Shown: positions 1 through 11,628, numbered from the stretch's first letter. The stretch is 64,000 bases of DNA from Pectinophora gossypiella (GCF_024362695.1 NW_026063243.1:930001-994000), one strand, 5' to 3'. The notes: a model not told the origin generated them from the sequence alone. Made by a program: numbers and translations.

Positions 1-363
1 TTTAACAGGAAATACAGAAGGCAAAGAAGCAGATGTCATCAAAGAAGATCTTTGTTCCTGCAATGTTTCCGCAGACGATACATCCAACAGAGCGAAGTGG
101 AAGGAAAAGACTCGGAAAAAAGACCCCACCACCATATGGGAACAATGCAAGGGAGAGAGAGAGAATATAATGTTATATTTTTATTTTTTGATAAATAACA
201 TAAAATAAACCAACAATATCCTACACATTTTTTTTATTTCTTTTTGTGTCTGTCTTAATAGTTATTACAAATCTGTGATGCGAAACAAACTATACGAAAA
301 CGTCAATCCACATACAACGCCCGCGAAGCTGCTTTAGCAGCGAGCGCACTTAGCACCATCTAG
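1..363 (+). mobile_element. 3' end of giant Helitron copy 0
   Basis: The window opens 8 bases inside an intron and runs to a Helitron terminus. A GCTGC/GCAGC stem with a TTTA loop (328-341) lies 18 nt before the terminal CTAG (360-363). The whole segment recurs at 33732-34090 with only a few substitutions and one 4-base indel, so it is the tail of a third copy of the same giant element. Hairpin plus CTAG is the known Helitron 3' signature. Confidence 0.85.
9..170 (+). CDS. Terminal exon of the giant Helitron cargo gene (copy 0, partial)
   Basis: A splice acceptor (tttaacag) ends at position 8. The reading frame then stays open in phase 0 for 53 codons to a TAA at 168-170. The predicted tail is strongly basic (KKQMSSKKIFVPAM..., then a GRKRLGKK cluster and a PPPYG stretch). 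An AATAAA signal lies at 204-209, 34 bases after the stop. The same exon occurs at 33740-33901, where tandemly duplicated upstream exons are visible. I do not recognise the protein family. The upstream exons of this copy lie outside the window. The model is inferred from splice signals, frame and poly(A) signal, without transcript evidence. Confidence 0.55.
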   Translation, partial: EIQKAKKQMSSKKIFVPAMFPQTIHPTERSGRKRLGKKTPPPYGNNARERERI

Positions 364-400
364 TTATTATCCATACTAATATTATAAATGCGAAAGTAAC

Positions 401-449
<49 letters not shown>

Positions 450-1657
450 TACTCTTTCACGCCTAAACGGCTCAACGGATTTTGATGAAATTTGGTATGG
501 TGATAGATGATAACCTAGAAATGGTCATAGGCTATAAATAATCACGCCATCGTTCTTACGGGGTAGGCAGTTGGCAGATAACTAAATTGATTTAGTGATT
601 TGTAGTCGTTTTTGTTGGGACTTTTGCTCTTTCACGTCTAAACGGCTGAACGGATTTTAATGAAATTTAGTAAGGTAATAGTTGGTTATCTAAAAACGGT
701 TGTACGATCAAATTGATCACGTCATCGTACTTAGGGGGTAGGAAGTAGGCAGAAAACTGAATTGAGTTAGTGATTTTTTTATGGTTTTTGCTGGGAGTTT
801 TGTCTATCATGCCTAAACGGCTCAACGGATTTTGATGAAATTTAGTTAGCTGATAGATAGTAATCTAGAAAAGGATATGGCCTATTAATATTTATGCTAT
901 CGTACTTAAGGCGTAGGCAGTAGACAGAAAACTAATTAGATTAGTGATTTTTAATTGTTTGTTTTAAAAGTTTGCCTCATTCACGCCTTAACGTCTGAAC
1001 GGAATTTTATAAGACTTGGTTAATTTAAAGATAGGATCTTAGGCACGGACACAGGCTACTTTTTATGGCGGGAAAATACCTCATTCCCGCGGAAATCTAG
1101 ATTTCGTGATCGTGTCAAGAAGCGCATGACGCCATAGCTACTGGAATGATTTCGATGTTTTTTTTTAAACTGAGTGACTTCAAGTTAGTATTTGATCACT
1201 TTTCTAACTTAGAGGGTAGGTAGGCGCCATAATTTAGGGAATTTATGATAAAATTTTGATGCAACTGTCTTTATTAAACAGTTATATCTCATTCCTACAG
1301 GAACCTACACATAGCTATAGCTAGCTATCTATTAACATTAAAACTCTTTCTAGAATCACATTACGCCAATTAATTGATCTGATTTGTATAAGTTTTTTTA
1401 TTCAACTGACTGTTACATTACATACAGATAAAATCTAATTACTTACACCACATAATTAATATAGTACTACATGACTAGCTACGCTTTAAACTTGAGGAGG
1501 TAATTCGATAGACATTTATACGAACTTTAAGCCCAGTAATCAATCATAGTAATAAGGTAATACTCATTTTAGACAAAGAAACGGATAGGTAATCAGTTCG
1601 TCAACGAAATTATAACACCTACACTTAGTTTGTTTACTATTTAACGAGGGAAAATAA

Positions 1658-1860
1658 TCCTTACTAATATTATAAATGCGAAAGTAACTCTGTCCTGTCT
1701 GTCTGTTTCGCTTTCCCGCTTAAACCTCTCAACCGATTTTGATTAAATTTAGCACAGACAATCTTTAGACCCTGAGAAAGAAAATAGGATACCTTTTATT
1801 GCGAAAAGAAGGGACGAAGAGATTGAAATAGGGGTTGAAAGTTTGTATGGGATATTTTAA
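1658..1860 (+). mobile_element. Second Helitron 5' end of the same family
   Basis: TCCTTACTAATATTATAAA plus TGTC repeats recurs here, 1288 bases after the first 5' end and again preceded by A. This is a nested or tandem 5' fragment. No separate 3' hairpin with CTAG follows before 4565, so either the fragment is truncated by the element at 1861 or the three 5' ends share one 3' end. Confidence 0.6.
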
Positions 1861-1979
1861 TCTATACTTATAATAAATCTGTAGAGAGGTCAATTCTGTA
1901 CATTAAATATTTTTTCAAAATAACTATCAGGGGGTGATAAGTGGTCGATACTGATGCCAAAAATGCAATCAGTAAAATT

Positions 1980-2016
<37 letters not shown>

Positions 2017-2145
2017 ATGTTCCTTATAGAAACAAAACCTACTGGACGGATTTTAATGAAACTTGGTACAATTATTCTTCACACTCCTGGACAGGTTATA
2101 GTTTACTTTTCATCACGCTACAATCAATAGGAGCAGAGTAGTGAA

Positions 2146-4180
2146 GGGAAATTCTTTTGTATGAAAAATCTAAACCACTCAAGTTAGACGTTTGAAATTT
2201 GGCATGCAGGTACCTTAGATACCGTAGAGGTGTACTAAGAAAGGAATTCCCGAAATTCCCACGGGAACGGGAATTAGCGGGAAAATCCTTTTGTATGAAA
2301 AATCTAAACCACTCAAGTTAGACAATTGAAATTTGGCATGCAGGTACCTTAGATACCGTAGAGGTGTACTAAGAAAGGAATTCCCGAAATTCCCACGGGA
2401 ACGGGAATTAGCGGGAAAATCCTTTTGTATGAAAAATCTAAACCACTCAAGTTAGACGTTTGAAATTTGGCATGCAGATACCTTGAGTACCGTAGAGGTG
2501 CACTAAGAAAGGAATTCCCGAAATTCCCACGAGAACGGGAATTAGCGGGAAAATCCTTCTGTATGAAAAATCTAAACCACTCAAGTTAGACCTTTGAAAT
2601 TTGTCATGCAGGTACCTTAGGTACCGTGGAGGTGCACTAAGAAAGGAATTCCCGAAATTCCCACGGGAACGCGAATTAACGGGAAAATCCTTTTGTATGA
2701 AAAATCTAAACCACTCAAGTTAGACGTTTGAAATTTGGCATGCAGGTACTTTAGTAAACTTAAAGCTTAGTTGCAACAGGATATTACAAAATTCCCACGG
2801 GAACGGTAGTTAGCGGGAAAATCCTTTTGTATGAAAAATCTAAACCACTCCAGTTAGACAATTGAAATTTGGCATGCAAGTACCTTAAGTACCGTAGAGG
2901 TGCACTAAGAAAGGAATTCCCAAAATTCTCACGGGAACGGGAATTAGCGGGAAAATCCTTTTGTATGAAAAATCTAAACCACTCAAGTTAGACGTTTGAA
3001 ATTTGGCATGCAGATACCTTAAGTACCGTAGTGGTGCACTAAGAAAGGAATTCCCGAAATTCCCACGAGAACGGGAATTAGCGGGAAAATCCTTTTGTAT
3101 GAAAAATCTAAACCACTCAAGTTAGACGTTTGAAATTTGGCATGCAGGTACTGTAGTAAACTTAAAGCTTAGTTGCAACTGGATATTACAAAATTCCCAC
3201 GGGAACGGTAGTTAGCGGGAAAAAACATTTGTATGAAAAAATCAAATCTAAATAAAAGGAGAAACTGACTGACTCAGTGACTGACATATATCAACGCATA
3301 GCCTGAACGGCTAAACGTAGGCATTTGAAATTTGGAAGGGACATAGCTTAGGTACCGTAGAGGTGCACTAAGAAAGGAATTCTCAAAATTCTCACGGGAA
3401 CGGGAATTAGCGGGAAAATCCTTTTGTATGAAAAATCTAAACTACTCAAGTTAGACGTTTGAAATTTGGCATGCAGATACCTTAAGTACCGTAGTGGTGC
3501 ACTAAGAAAGGAATTCCCGAAATTCCTACGAGAACGGGAATTAGCGGGAAAATCCTTTTGTATGAAAAATCTAAACCACTCAAGTTAGACCTTTGAAATT
3601 TGTCATGCAGGTACCTTAGGTACCGTGGAGGTGCACTAAGAAAGGAATTCACAAATTCCCACGGGAACGCGAATTAACGGGAAAATCCTTTTGTATGAAA
3701 AATCTAAACCACTCAAGTTAGACGTTTGAAATTTGGCATGCAGGTACTTTAGTAAACTTAAAGCTTAGTTGCAACAGGATATTACAAAATTCCCACGGGA
3801 ACGGTAGTTAGCGGGAAAAAACATTTGTATGAAAAAATCAAATCTAAATAAAAAAGAGAAACTGACTGACTCAGTGACTGACATATATCAACGCATAGCC
3901 TGAACGGCTAAACGTAGGCATTTGAAATTTGGAAGGGACATAGCTTAGGTACCGTAGAGGTGCACTAAGAAAGGAATTCCCGGAATTCCCACGGCAACGG
4001 AAATTAGCGGGAAAATCTTTTTGTATGAAAAATCTAAACCGCTTAAGTTAGACGCTTGAAATTTGGCATGCAGGTACCTTAGTTAACTTAAAGCTTAGTT
4101 GCAACAGGATATTGCAAAATTCCCACGGAAACGGGAGTTAGTGGGAAAAAAACATTTGTATGAAAAAATCGAAACCGCGT
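2146..4180 (+). repeat. 134-bp tandem satellite
   Basis: The start motif GGGAAAATCCTTTTGTATG recurs at 2279, 2413, 2547 and 2681, giving steps of 133-134 bases, with about 15 units in all. Some units are variants carrying 'taaacttaaagcttagttgc', and two contain a tgactgactcagtgactgac block (near 3270 and 3860). Each unit contains the self-complementary cluster TTCCCAC/GGGAACGGGAATT, which could form a hairpin. Confidence 0.9.
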
Positions 4181-4200
4181 AAGATAGATATTTTCAATTC

Positions 4201-4530
4201 AATTAAATTATTTATTGCATTCCATGTAGTACAATAGGGTGTTACATAGGCATAGGAACTAAAACATGGACCCTATAGGGCACAGCAACGTTGAAGGGAA
4301 GAGAGGAAGTGTGTATTAAAATTAAAACTCAATGAACAATCAATTAAAAAAAAAACAATTCAATCAATTGATTCAATCTAGCACGCATGCATACCTTAGT
4401 AAATATAAAGTTTATTTTTGGCTGTATTTTGAAAAATGGGAGTTATTGGGAAAAAAAAATGTACTTATGAAAAAATCTAAACTGCATAAGTATGCACTCC
4501 CACACACACAAAGATCTCTCTCTTATATAA
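4201..4530 (+). other. AT-rich Helitron 3' body, no gene
   Basis: This stretch lies between the 134-bp satellite and the terminal hairpin. It holds poly-A runs, an 'attgcattccatgtagtac' segment like other lepidopteran interspersed repeats, and a short TCTCTC/CACACA tract. No coding signal is visible. Confidence 0.5.
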
Positions 4531-4699
4531 CACGCCACGCGGACGAAGTCGCGGGCAAAAGCTAGTACTATATATAGCTACAAACCCATGTATTGACTGA
4601 CTGACTCACTCACTGACAGAGTTGTTCTCCCAGAAGGAGTGTCGGGGGGTAAAAATAATGTATGGGGGGTGTGATCAAGATCTTCCGATGAGTATGGGA

Positions 4700-7600
4700 A
4701 AACTTCCAGATCTTGGAAAACTGCTCCGCATCAGGGAGACACCCTACGGCCTGGCGCAACTATTATATCTGGATCATTTTTTTTTTCGCAAAACCTATTT
4801 AAATCTTGGTCAAATTCAATTTCTGGTGGAAAAAAAATCAAAATGGCGGAAAAACAAGATGGCCGCCATACAAAATTTTGTTTTTTCAAAAAATGTCTCG
4901 AGGGTAAAAACTGTGAATGGGTGTGTAATCGGAAGGTATTGTTGAGTATGGAAATATTGCTCGATCTTGAAAATCTGCTCCGCATCAGGGAGACACCCTA
5001 CGGCCTGGCAAAACTATCGCACCTGGAACTTTTCTGTTTTCACGAAACCTATTTAAATCTTGGTCAAATCCAATCCCCGCTGAAAAAAAAACAAAATGGC
5101 GAAAAAACAAGATGGCCGCCATACAAAATTTTCGTTTTTCCAGAAAATGCCTCGGGGGTAAAAATGATGTATGGGAGTGTAATCGGAGTGTCTTGTCGAG
5201 TACGGAAAATGTTCTCAATCTTTGAAAACTGCTCCGCATCAGGGCGGCACCCTACGGCCTGGCAAAACTATCGCACGTGGAACTTTTTTGTTTTCACGAA
5301 ACCTATTTAAATCTTGGTCAAATTCTATCGTGAGTGAAAAAAAATCAAAATGGCGGAAAAACAAGATGGCCGCCATACAAAATTTTGTTTTTCCAGAAAA
5401 TGTCTCGGAGGTAAAAATGATGTATGGGGGTGTAATCGGAAGGTCATGTGAAGTACGCAAATGCTTCTTGATCTTCAAAACTGCTCCGCATTAGGGAGAC
5501 ACCCTACGGCCTGGTGAAACTATCGCACGTGGAACTTTTTAGTTTTCACGATACCTATTTAAATCTTGATCAAATTTAATCGCCGGTGAAAAAAAAACAA
5601 AATGGCGGAAAAACAAGATGGCTGCCATACAAAATTTTGTTTTTCTAGAAAATGTCTCAGGGGAAATAACTGTGTATAGGGTTGTAATCGGAACGTCTTG
5701 TGGAGTATGGAAATACTTCTCGATCTTTGAAAGCTGCTCCGCATCAGGGCGACACCCTACGGCCTGGCGAAACTATCGCATCTGGACCTTTTTTGTTTTC
5801 ACAAAACCTATTTGAATCTTGGTCGAATTCAATCACAGGCAGAAAAAAAACAAAATGGCGGAAAAACAAGATGGCCGCCATACAAAATTTTCGTTTTTCC
5901 CGAAAATGCCTCGGGGGTAAAAATGATGTATAGGAATGTGATCGGAACGTCATGTCAAGTATGAAAATACATCTGGGTTTTCGATAGCTGCTCCGCATCA
6001 GGGAGACACCCTACGACCTGGCAAAACTATCGCACGTGGAACTTTTTTGTTTTCACGAAACCTATTTAAATCTTGGTCAAATTCTATCGTGAGTGAAAAA
6101 AAATCAAAATGGCGGAAAAACAAGATGGCCGCCATACAAAATTTTGTTTTTCCAGAAAATGTCTCGGAGGTAAAAATGATGTATGGGGGTGTAATCGGAA
6201 GGTCATGTGAAGTACGCAAATGCTTCTTGATCTTCAAAACTGCTCCGCATTAGGGAGACACCCTACGGCCTGGTGAAACTATCGCACGTGGAACTTTTTA
6301 GTTTTCACGATACCTATTTAAATCTTGATCAAATTTAATCGCCGGTGAAAAAAAAACAAAATGGCGGAAAAACAAGATGGCTGCCATACAAAATTTTGTT
6401 TTTCTAGAAAATGTCTCAGGGGAAATAACTGTGTATAGGGTTGTAATCGGAACGTCTTGTGGAGTATGGAAATACTTCTCGATCTTTGAAAGCTGCTCCG
6501 CATCAGGGCGACACCCTACGGCCTGGCGAAACTATCGCATCTGGACCTTTTTTGTTTTCACAAAACCTATTTGAATCTTGGTCGAATTCAATCACAGGCA
6601 GAAAAAAAACAAAATGGCGGAAAAACAAGATGGCCGCCATACAAAATTTTCGTTTTTCCCGAAAATGCCTCGGGGGTAAAAATGATGTATGAGGAATGTG
6701 ATCGAAACATCATGTTGAGTATGGGTTTGTATTTTGACGAAGCTTGTGCGGATTTTATTATGTATGAATTGAATTTGCTTTCCCTTATTTAATTTTTTTA
6801 ATATGAATGTTGGTACTGACGAAGCCTGTGGTGGATTTACGTTCTGTTTTTTTTTATTATTAATGAATAAATTTAATTAATCTTAAATAAGTATGGAAAT
6901 ACTTTTCGATCTTCAAAAGCTGCTCCGCATCAGGGAGACACCCTACAGCCTGGCGAAACTATCGCACCTGGAACTTTTTTGTTTTCGCGAAGCCTATTAA
7001 AGTCTTGGTCAAATTTTATAGCCAGTGAAAAAAAAAAAAAACAAAATGGCCGAAAAACAAGATGGCCGCCATACAAAATTTTCGTTTTTCCTGAAAATGT
7101 CTCGGGGGTAAAAATTGTGTATGGGGTTGTAATCGGAACGTATTGTTGAGTATGAGAAAACTTCTCGATCTTTAAAATCTGCTCCGCATCAGGGAGACAC
7201 CCTATGGCCTGGCTAAACTATCAAATATAGAACATTTTTTTTCCACTAAACCTATTTAATTCTTGGTCAAATTCAATCACTGGTGATAAAAAATCAAAAT
7301 GGCGGAAAAACAAGATGGCCGCCGTACAAAAAAATGTTTTTCCAGAAAATGCTTCGGGGGTAAAATCTGTGTATAGGAGTGTAATCAGAGTGTTTTGTCG
7401 AATACGGAAAATGTTCTCAATCTTCGAAAGCTGCTCCGCATCAGGGAGACACCCTACGGCCTGGCAAAACTATAAAACCTGGAGCAATTTTTCTTTCGCG
7501 AAACATATTTAAATCTTGGTCAAATCCAATCCCCGCTGAAAAAAAACCAAAATGGCGGAAAAACAAAATGGCCGCCATACAAAATTTTCGTTTTTCCCGA

Positions 7601-8000
7601 AAATGCCTCGGGGGTAAAAATTGTGTGTGAGGGATTTGATCGGATCGTCATGTTGAGTATTGAAATACTGCTCGATCTTCGAAAACTGCTCCGCATCAGG
7701 GAGACACCCTACGGCCTGGCGAAACTATCGCACCTGGAACTTTTTTGTTTTCACGAAGCCTATTAAAGTCTTGGTCAAATTTTATCGCCAGTGAAAAAAA
7801 AACAAAATGGCCGAAAAACAAGATGGCCGCCTTACAATTTTTTGTTTTTCCAGAAAATGTCTCAGAGGTAAAAATGATGTATTGGGGTGTGATCGGAACG
7901 TCATCTTGGAAAACTGCTCCGCATCAGGGGTCACCCTACGGCCACGCAAAACTATAGCACCTAGAACTTTTTTGATTTCACGAGATCTATTTTAGTCTTG
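4700..8000 (+). repeat. 253-bp satellite array in E1
   Basis: Landmarks such as GATGGCCGCCATAC and CTGCTCCGCATCAGGGAGAC recur every 252-254 bases (for example 4861, 5114, 5368, 5620). Because the period is not a multiple of 3, each frame gives only short open stretches of 60-110 codons; these are not genes. Each unit carries ATGGCGG, GATGGCCGCCAT and a run of A. Confidence 0.92.
5260..6686 (+). repeat. 759-bp higher-order duplication of three satellite units
   Basis: About 668 bases at 5260-5927 reappear at 6019-6686 with an offset of 759 (three units). The agreement looks complete or nearly so, while neighbouring single units differ from one another at many positions. This points to a recent unequal crossover or conversion of a three-unit block. 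Confidence 0.8.
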
Positions 8001-8082
8001 GTCAAATTCTATCGCGGTAAAAAAATGGCGGGAAAACAAGACACGCGAGCAGCTTGCTGCGAGCGAACCACGCGACATCTAG

Positions 8083-9122
8083 TTATATTATATATAGCTA
8101 CAAACCCACTGACTGACTGACTGACTCACACACTGACATAATTGTTCTCCCAGAAGGAGGGTCGGGGGGTGAAAATGATGTATGGGGGGTGTGATCGGGA
8201 CCTCCCGGTGAGTATGGGAAAACTTCCAGATCTTGGAAAACTGCTCCGCATCAGGGAGACACCCTACCGTCTGGCAAAACTATCGCACCTGGAACGATTC
8301 TTTTTTCACAAAACCTATTTAATTCTTGGTCAAATTCTATTGTGGGTGAAAAAAAATCAAAATGGCGGAAAAACAAGATGGCCGCCATACAAAATTTTCG
8401 TTTTTCCAGAAAATGCCTCGGAGGAAAAAATTATGTATAGAAATGTGATTGAAACGTCATGTCGAGTATGAAAATACGTCTAGGTTTTCGATAGCTGCTC
8501 CGCATCAGGGAGACATCATACGGCCTGGCGAAACTATCGCCCCTGGAACTTTTTTGTTTTCACGTAACCTATTTTAATCTTGGTCAAATTTTATCGCCGG
8601 TGAAAAAAAAACAAAATGGCCGAAAAACAAGATGGCCGCCATATAAATTTTTGTTTTTCCAGAAAATGTCTCAGAGGTAAAATTGATGTATATGGGTGTG
8701 ATCGGAACGTCATCTTGGAAAACTGCTCCGCATCAGGGAGACACCCTACGGCCTGGCGAAACTATCACATCTAGACCATTTTTGTTTTCACGAAACCTAT
8801 TTAATTCTTGGTCAAATTTGATCCCTGGTGAAAAAAAAACAAAATGGCCGATAAACAAGATGGCCGCCATACAAATTTTTGTTTTTCCAGAAAATGTCTC
8901 AGAGGTAAAATTGATGATCAGAACGTCATCTTGGAAAACTGCTCCGCATCAGGGAGACACCCTACGGGCTGGCAAAACTATAGCACCTAGAACTTTTTTG
9001 ATTTCACGAGACCTATTTTAGTCTTGATCAAATTCTATCGTGGTAAAAAATGGCGGGAAAAAGCTTCGAACTAATACAGGACACGCGAGCAGCTTGCTGC
9101 GAGCGAACCACGCGACATCTAG
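8083..9122 (+). mobile_element. Short non-autonomous Helitron E2
   Basis: The 5' end is TTATATTATATATAGCTAC plus TGAC repeats, followed by about four satellite units. The 3' end is the GCAGCTTGCTGC hairpin and CTAG at 9119-9122. It abuts E1 upstream and giant copy A downstream with no other DNA between them. Confidence 0.8.
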
Positions 9123-10662
9123 TTATTATATTATATATAGCTGCAAACCCACTGACTGACTGACTGACTCACTGACTCACTGACAGGGTTGTTCTCCCAG
9201 AAGGAGTGTCGGGGGGTGAAAATGATGTATGGGGGGTGTGATCGGGACCTTCCGGTGAGTATGGGAAAACTTCCAGATCCTGGAAAACTGCTCCGCATCA
9301 GGGAGACACCCTACGGCCTGGCAAAACTATCTTACCTGGAACGATTATTTTTTTACAGAACCTATTTAAATCTTGGTCAAATTCTATCGTGAGTGAAAAA
9401 AAATCAAAATGGCGGAAAAGCAAGATGGCCGCCATACAAAATTTTGTTTTTCCGGAAAATGTCTCAGGGGTAAAAATTGTGTATGGGAGTGTAATCGGAG
9501 TGTCTTGTTGAGTATGGAGACACTTCTCTATCTTCAAATCTGCTCCGCATCAGGGAGACACCCTACGGCCTGGCCAAACTATCGCACCTAGAACATCATT
9601 TTTTCCACCAAGCCTTTTAAAATCTTGGTCAAATTTAATTGCCGTTGAAAAAAAATCAAAATGGCGGAAATTCAAGATGGCCGCCATATAAATTTTTCGT
9701 TTTTCCTGAAAATGCCTCAAGGGTAAAAATGATGTATAGGGATGTAATCGGATCGTCATGTTGAGTATTTCAATACTGCTCGATCTTGAAAAACTGCTCC
9801 GCATCAGGGAGACACCCTACGGCCTGGCAAAACTATAAAACCTGGAGCAATATTTTTTTCACAAAACCTATTTAAATCTTGGTCAAATTTTATCGCCGGT
9901 AAAAAAAAAACAAAATGGTGGAAAATTAAGATGGCCGCCATACAAAATTTTCGTTTTTCTCGAAAATGCCTCGGGGGTGAATATGATGTATGAGGGATGT
10001 GATCAAAATGTCATGTTAAGTATGGAAATACTTCCCGACCTTCAAAAACTGCTCCGCATCAGGGAGACAACCTACGGCCTGGCAAAACTATCGCTCTCGG
10101 AACATTTTTTTTCAACTTTACCTACGTAAATCTTGATCAAATTTAATCGCCGGTGAAAAAAAACAAAATGGCGGAAAATCAAGATGGCCGCCATACAAAT
10201 TTTTCGTTTTTCCTGAAAATGCCTCGGGGGTAAAAATGATGTATAGGGATGTGATCGGATCGTCATGTTGAGTATTTCAATACTGCTCGATCTTGAAAAA
10301 TTGCTCCGCATAAGGGAGACACCCTACGGCCTGGCAAAACTATAAAACCTGGAACAATTTTTATTTCGCATAACATATTTAAATCTTGGTCAAATTCAAT
10401 CGCTGGTGACAAAAATCAAATTGGCGGAAAAACAAGATGGCCGCCATACAAAATTTCCCTTATATAGAAAATGCCTCGGGGCTAAATATGATGTATGGGA
10501 GGTGTGATCGGAACGTCTGTAGAGTATGGAAATACTTCCCGGTCTTCGAAAACTGCTCCTCATCACGAAGACACACTACGCTCCGGCAAAACTATCGCAT
10601 CTGAAACTATTCTTTTTTCACGGGACCTATTTAAATCTTGGTCTAATTCTATCGCCGGTGAC
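9123..10662 (+). repeat. 253-bp satellite array at the 5' end of giant copy A
   Basis: Six to seven units follow the TGAC repeats and the leader. They have the same landmarks as the array in E1. The last unit breaks off after 'ctatcgccggtga' near 10660. Confidence 0.9.
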
Positions 10663-10849
10663 ATGTGTGCTGTCAACTTTTGCTGGGGTTTTTTAATTTC
10701 TGCCTAAAATTCTTGTGAACCTATTCCATAAATTTTAAGCCTGTCGTTTACCCGTCAGCTGATAATATAATGACAGGTACTTCAAATAAACTTAGTGTGT
10801 ACTGGAATCATCACCAATAACACACATTACTCTTATTTTATGAAAAAGC

Positions 10850-11054
10850 TAATGGAGGACTTTCCAGGCTAGGTTCTCAAAAAAAATACAGATGGCGCTG
10901 TCCAGATTAAACATGATTAATACCTATTTTCTCATTGCTCGCGTAAATAAATATTATTCAAATGTAATGGCAAGGGTATATAGGCATATTTAAACGATCG
11001 CACATCTGCGCCATCTATTTTTTTTGGGGACGTAGCCTGGAAAATCCCTCATTG
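10850..11054 (+). mobile_element. MITE with 'AATGAGGGA-CTTTCCAGGC' inverted ends, copy A
   Basis: The left end AATGGAGGACTTTCCAGGCT...AAAATACAGATGGCGC is matched in reverse by GCGCCATCTA...CCTGGAAAATCCCTCATT at the right. The element is about 205 bp with no ORF. A left-truncated copy is at 45873-46079, so insertion preceded the split of A and B. A related longer element is at 47509-47909, and another lies inside the hAT element at about 15230-15350. Confidence 0.7.
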
Positions 11055-11414
11055 GTACATTTAGATCTTGTAATTATATTTGTCTTGCATTTAGACCAAT
11101 AAAGACCACCAAATGATGTTTGATGTGAAAATCTGGTCCCAAGAGGTCATAAATTAAATGCCAGTAGGTAAATACAACTAACAATTTTGATACCACAAAA
11201 AACATTGATTGTGAGATCCTATCAGTTGAAATGGTGCTAAACGACGTGATTACTATTTTTATTTTTCAAAATAATTTTAAAAAGAAACAATTTTATTAAA
11301 AACAATGAAAGATATATTTTTAGAAATAATTTGTTTTATTATATAATTCATACTCATACAAAATATTCCTACATTTAATTAAATAGTTGAAATAAAACAG
11401 CAACTTAACCATGT
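11055..11414 (+). other. AT-rich leader conserved between giant copies
   Basis: No gene is visible. The stretch aligns with 46080-46470 (shared landmarks 'gatgtttgatgtg' and 'aaacgacgtg') with substitutions and small indels. Confidence 0.6.
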
Positions 11415-11628
11415 ACTCTTGGCCTATGTGGTCCAGTGGCTGACATTCCAGAGGTCCCAGGTTCAAGTCCCGGTGGGAACAAAACACAAAAATTTCTTTG
11501 TGATCCCTGGTTCAGTTAGGACATGGCTGGCTGATCAAACGACATTGGCGGCTCAGCAATAATCCTGGTTGATGAGGTTGGTCATCCACTTCACAACCCA
11601 CATGATAGAAGAAGAACAAATACCTATT
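11415..11628 (+). mobile_element. tRNA-derived SINE, copy A (internally deleted)
   Basis: A pol III A box TGGTCCAGTGG (11429-11439) and B box GGTTCAAGTCC (11460-11470) form a tRNA-like head. They are followed by the typical lepidopteran body ('tttgtgatccc', 'ggttgatgaggttgg', 'cacaaccca') and a GATAGAAGAAGAA tail. The middle part present in the copy B SINE (46475-46716) is missing here, while B lacks this tail. Both sit at the same site, so insertion predates the A/B split. Confidence 0.8.

Larger units (their letters stand above)
370..4565 (+). mobile_element. Composite Helitron of a second, common lepidopteran family
   Basis: It starts TCCATACTAATATTATAAA followed by (TGTC)n and ends with a hairpin (GCGGAC..GTCGCGG) and GGGCAAAAGCTAG at 4565. 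It is flanked by A (369) and T (4566), the AT target expected of Helitrons. Removing it rejoins CTAGTTATTA to TACTATATATAGC, which is the junction sequence seen between other elements in this window (for example 41355-41390). Internally it holds three degenerate repeats of a paragraph containing 'cctaaacggctcaacggatt' (about 460, 640 and 815), two further 5' ends (1658 and 1861) and a 134-bp satellite. It has no credible ORF, so it is non-autonomous. Confidence 0.85.
1861..4565 (+). mobile_element. Third Helitron 5' end with 134-bp satellite body
   Basis: TCTATACTTATAATAAATC followed by gtagagaggtcaattctgta is another recurrent lepidopteran Helitron-type 5' end, with TGTC repeats at 1982-2015. 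Its body is the tandem repeat at 2146-4180. The only visible 3' terminus is the hairpin with CTAG at 4565. Confidence 0.55.
4566..8082 (+). mobile_element. Non-autonomous Helitron E1, filled with 253-bp satellite
   Basis: The 5' end TACTATATATAGCTACAAAC plus TGAC repeats is followed by the conserved leader 'ttgttctcccagaagga'. The body consists of roughly 13 satellite units. The 3' end is a GCAGC-TT-GCTGC hairpin (8049-8060) and CTAG at 8079-8082. The terminus resembles that of the giant element (GCGA..GCAGC..GCTGCGAGCG..CATCTAG), so this is probably a derivative mobilised by the giant's Rep-helicase. A stretch at 6720-6895 interrupts the array with unrelated AT-rich DNA. Confidence 0.8.

Noticed and set aside
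4700..10660. Dozens of 60-130 codon ORFs on both strands in the 253-bp arrays
   Set aside because: They are the same satellite unit read in rotating frames (period not divisible by 3); there is no start context, no domain and no splice logic.
11415..11490. Possible functional tRNA gene
   Set aside because: It has A and B boxes but no acceptor stem closure or anticodon arm, and a SINE body and tail follow.
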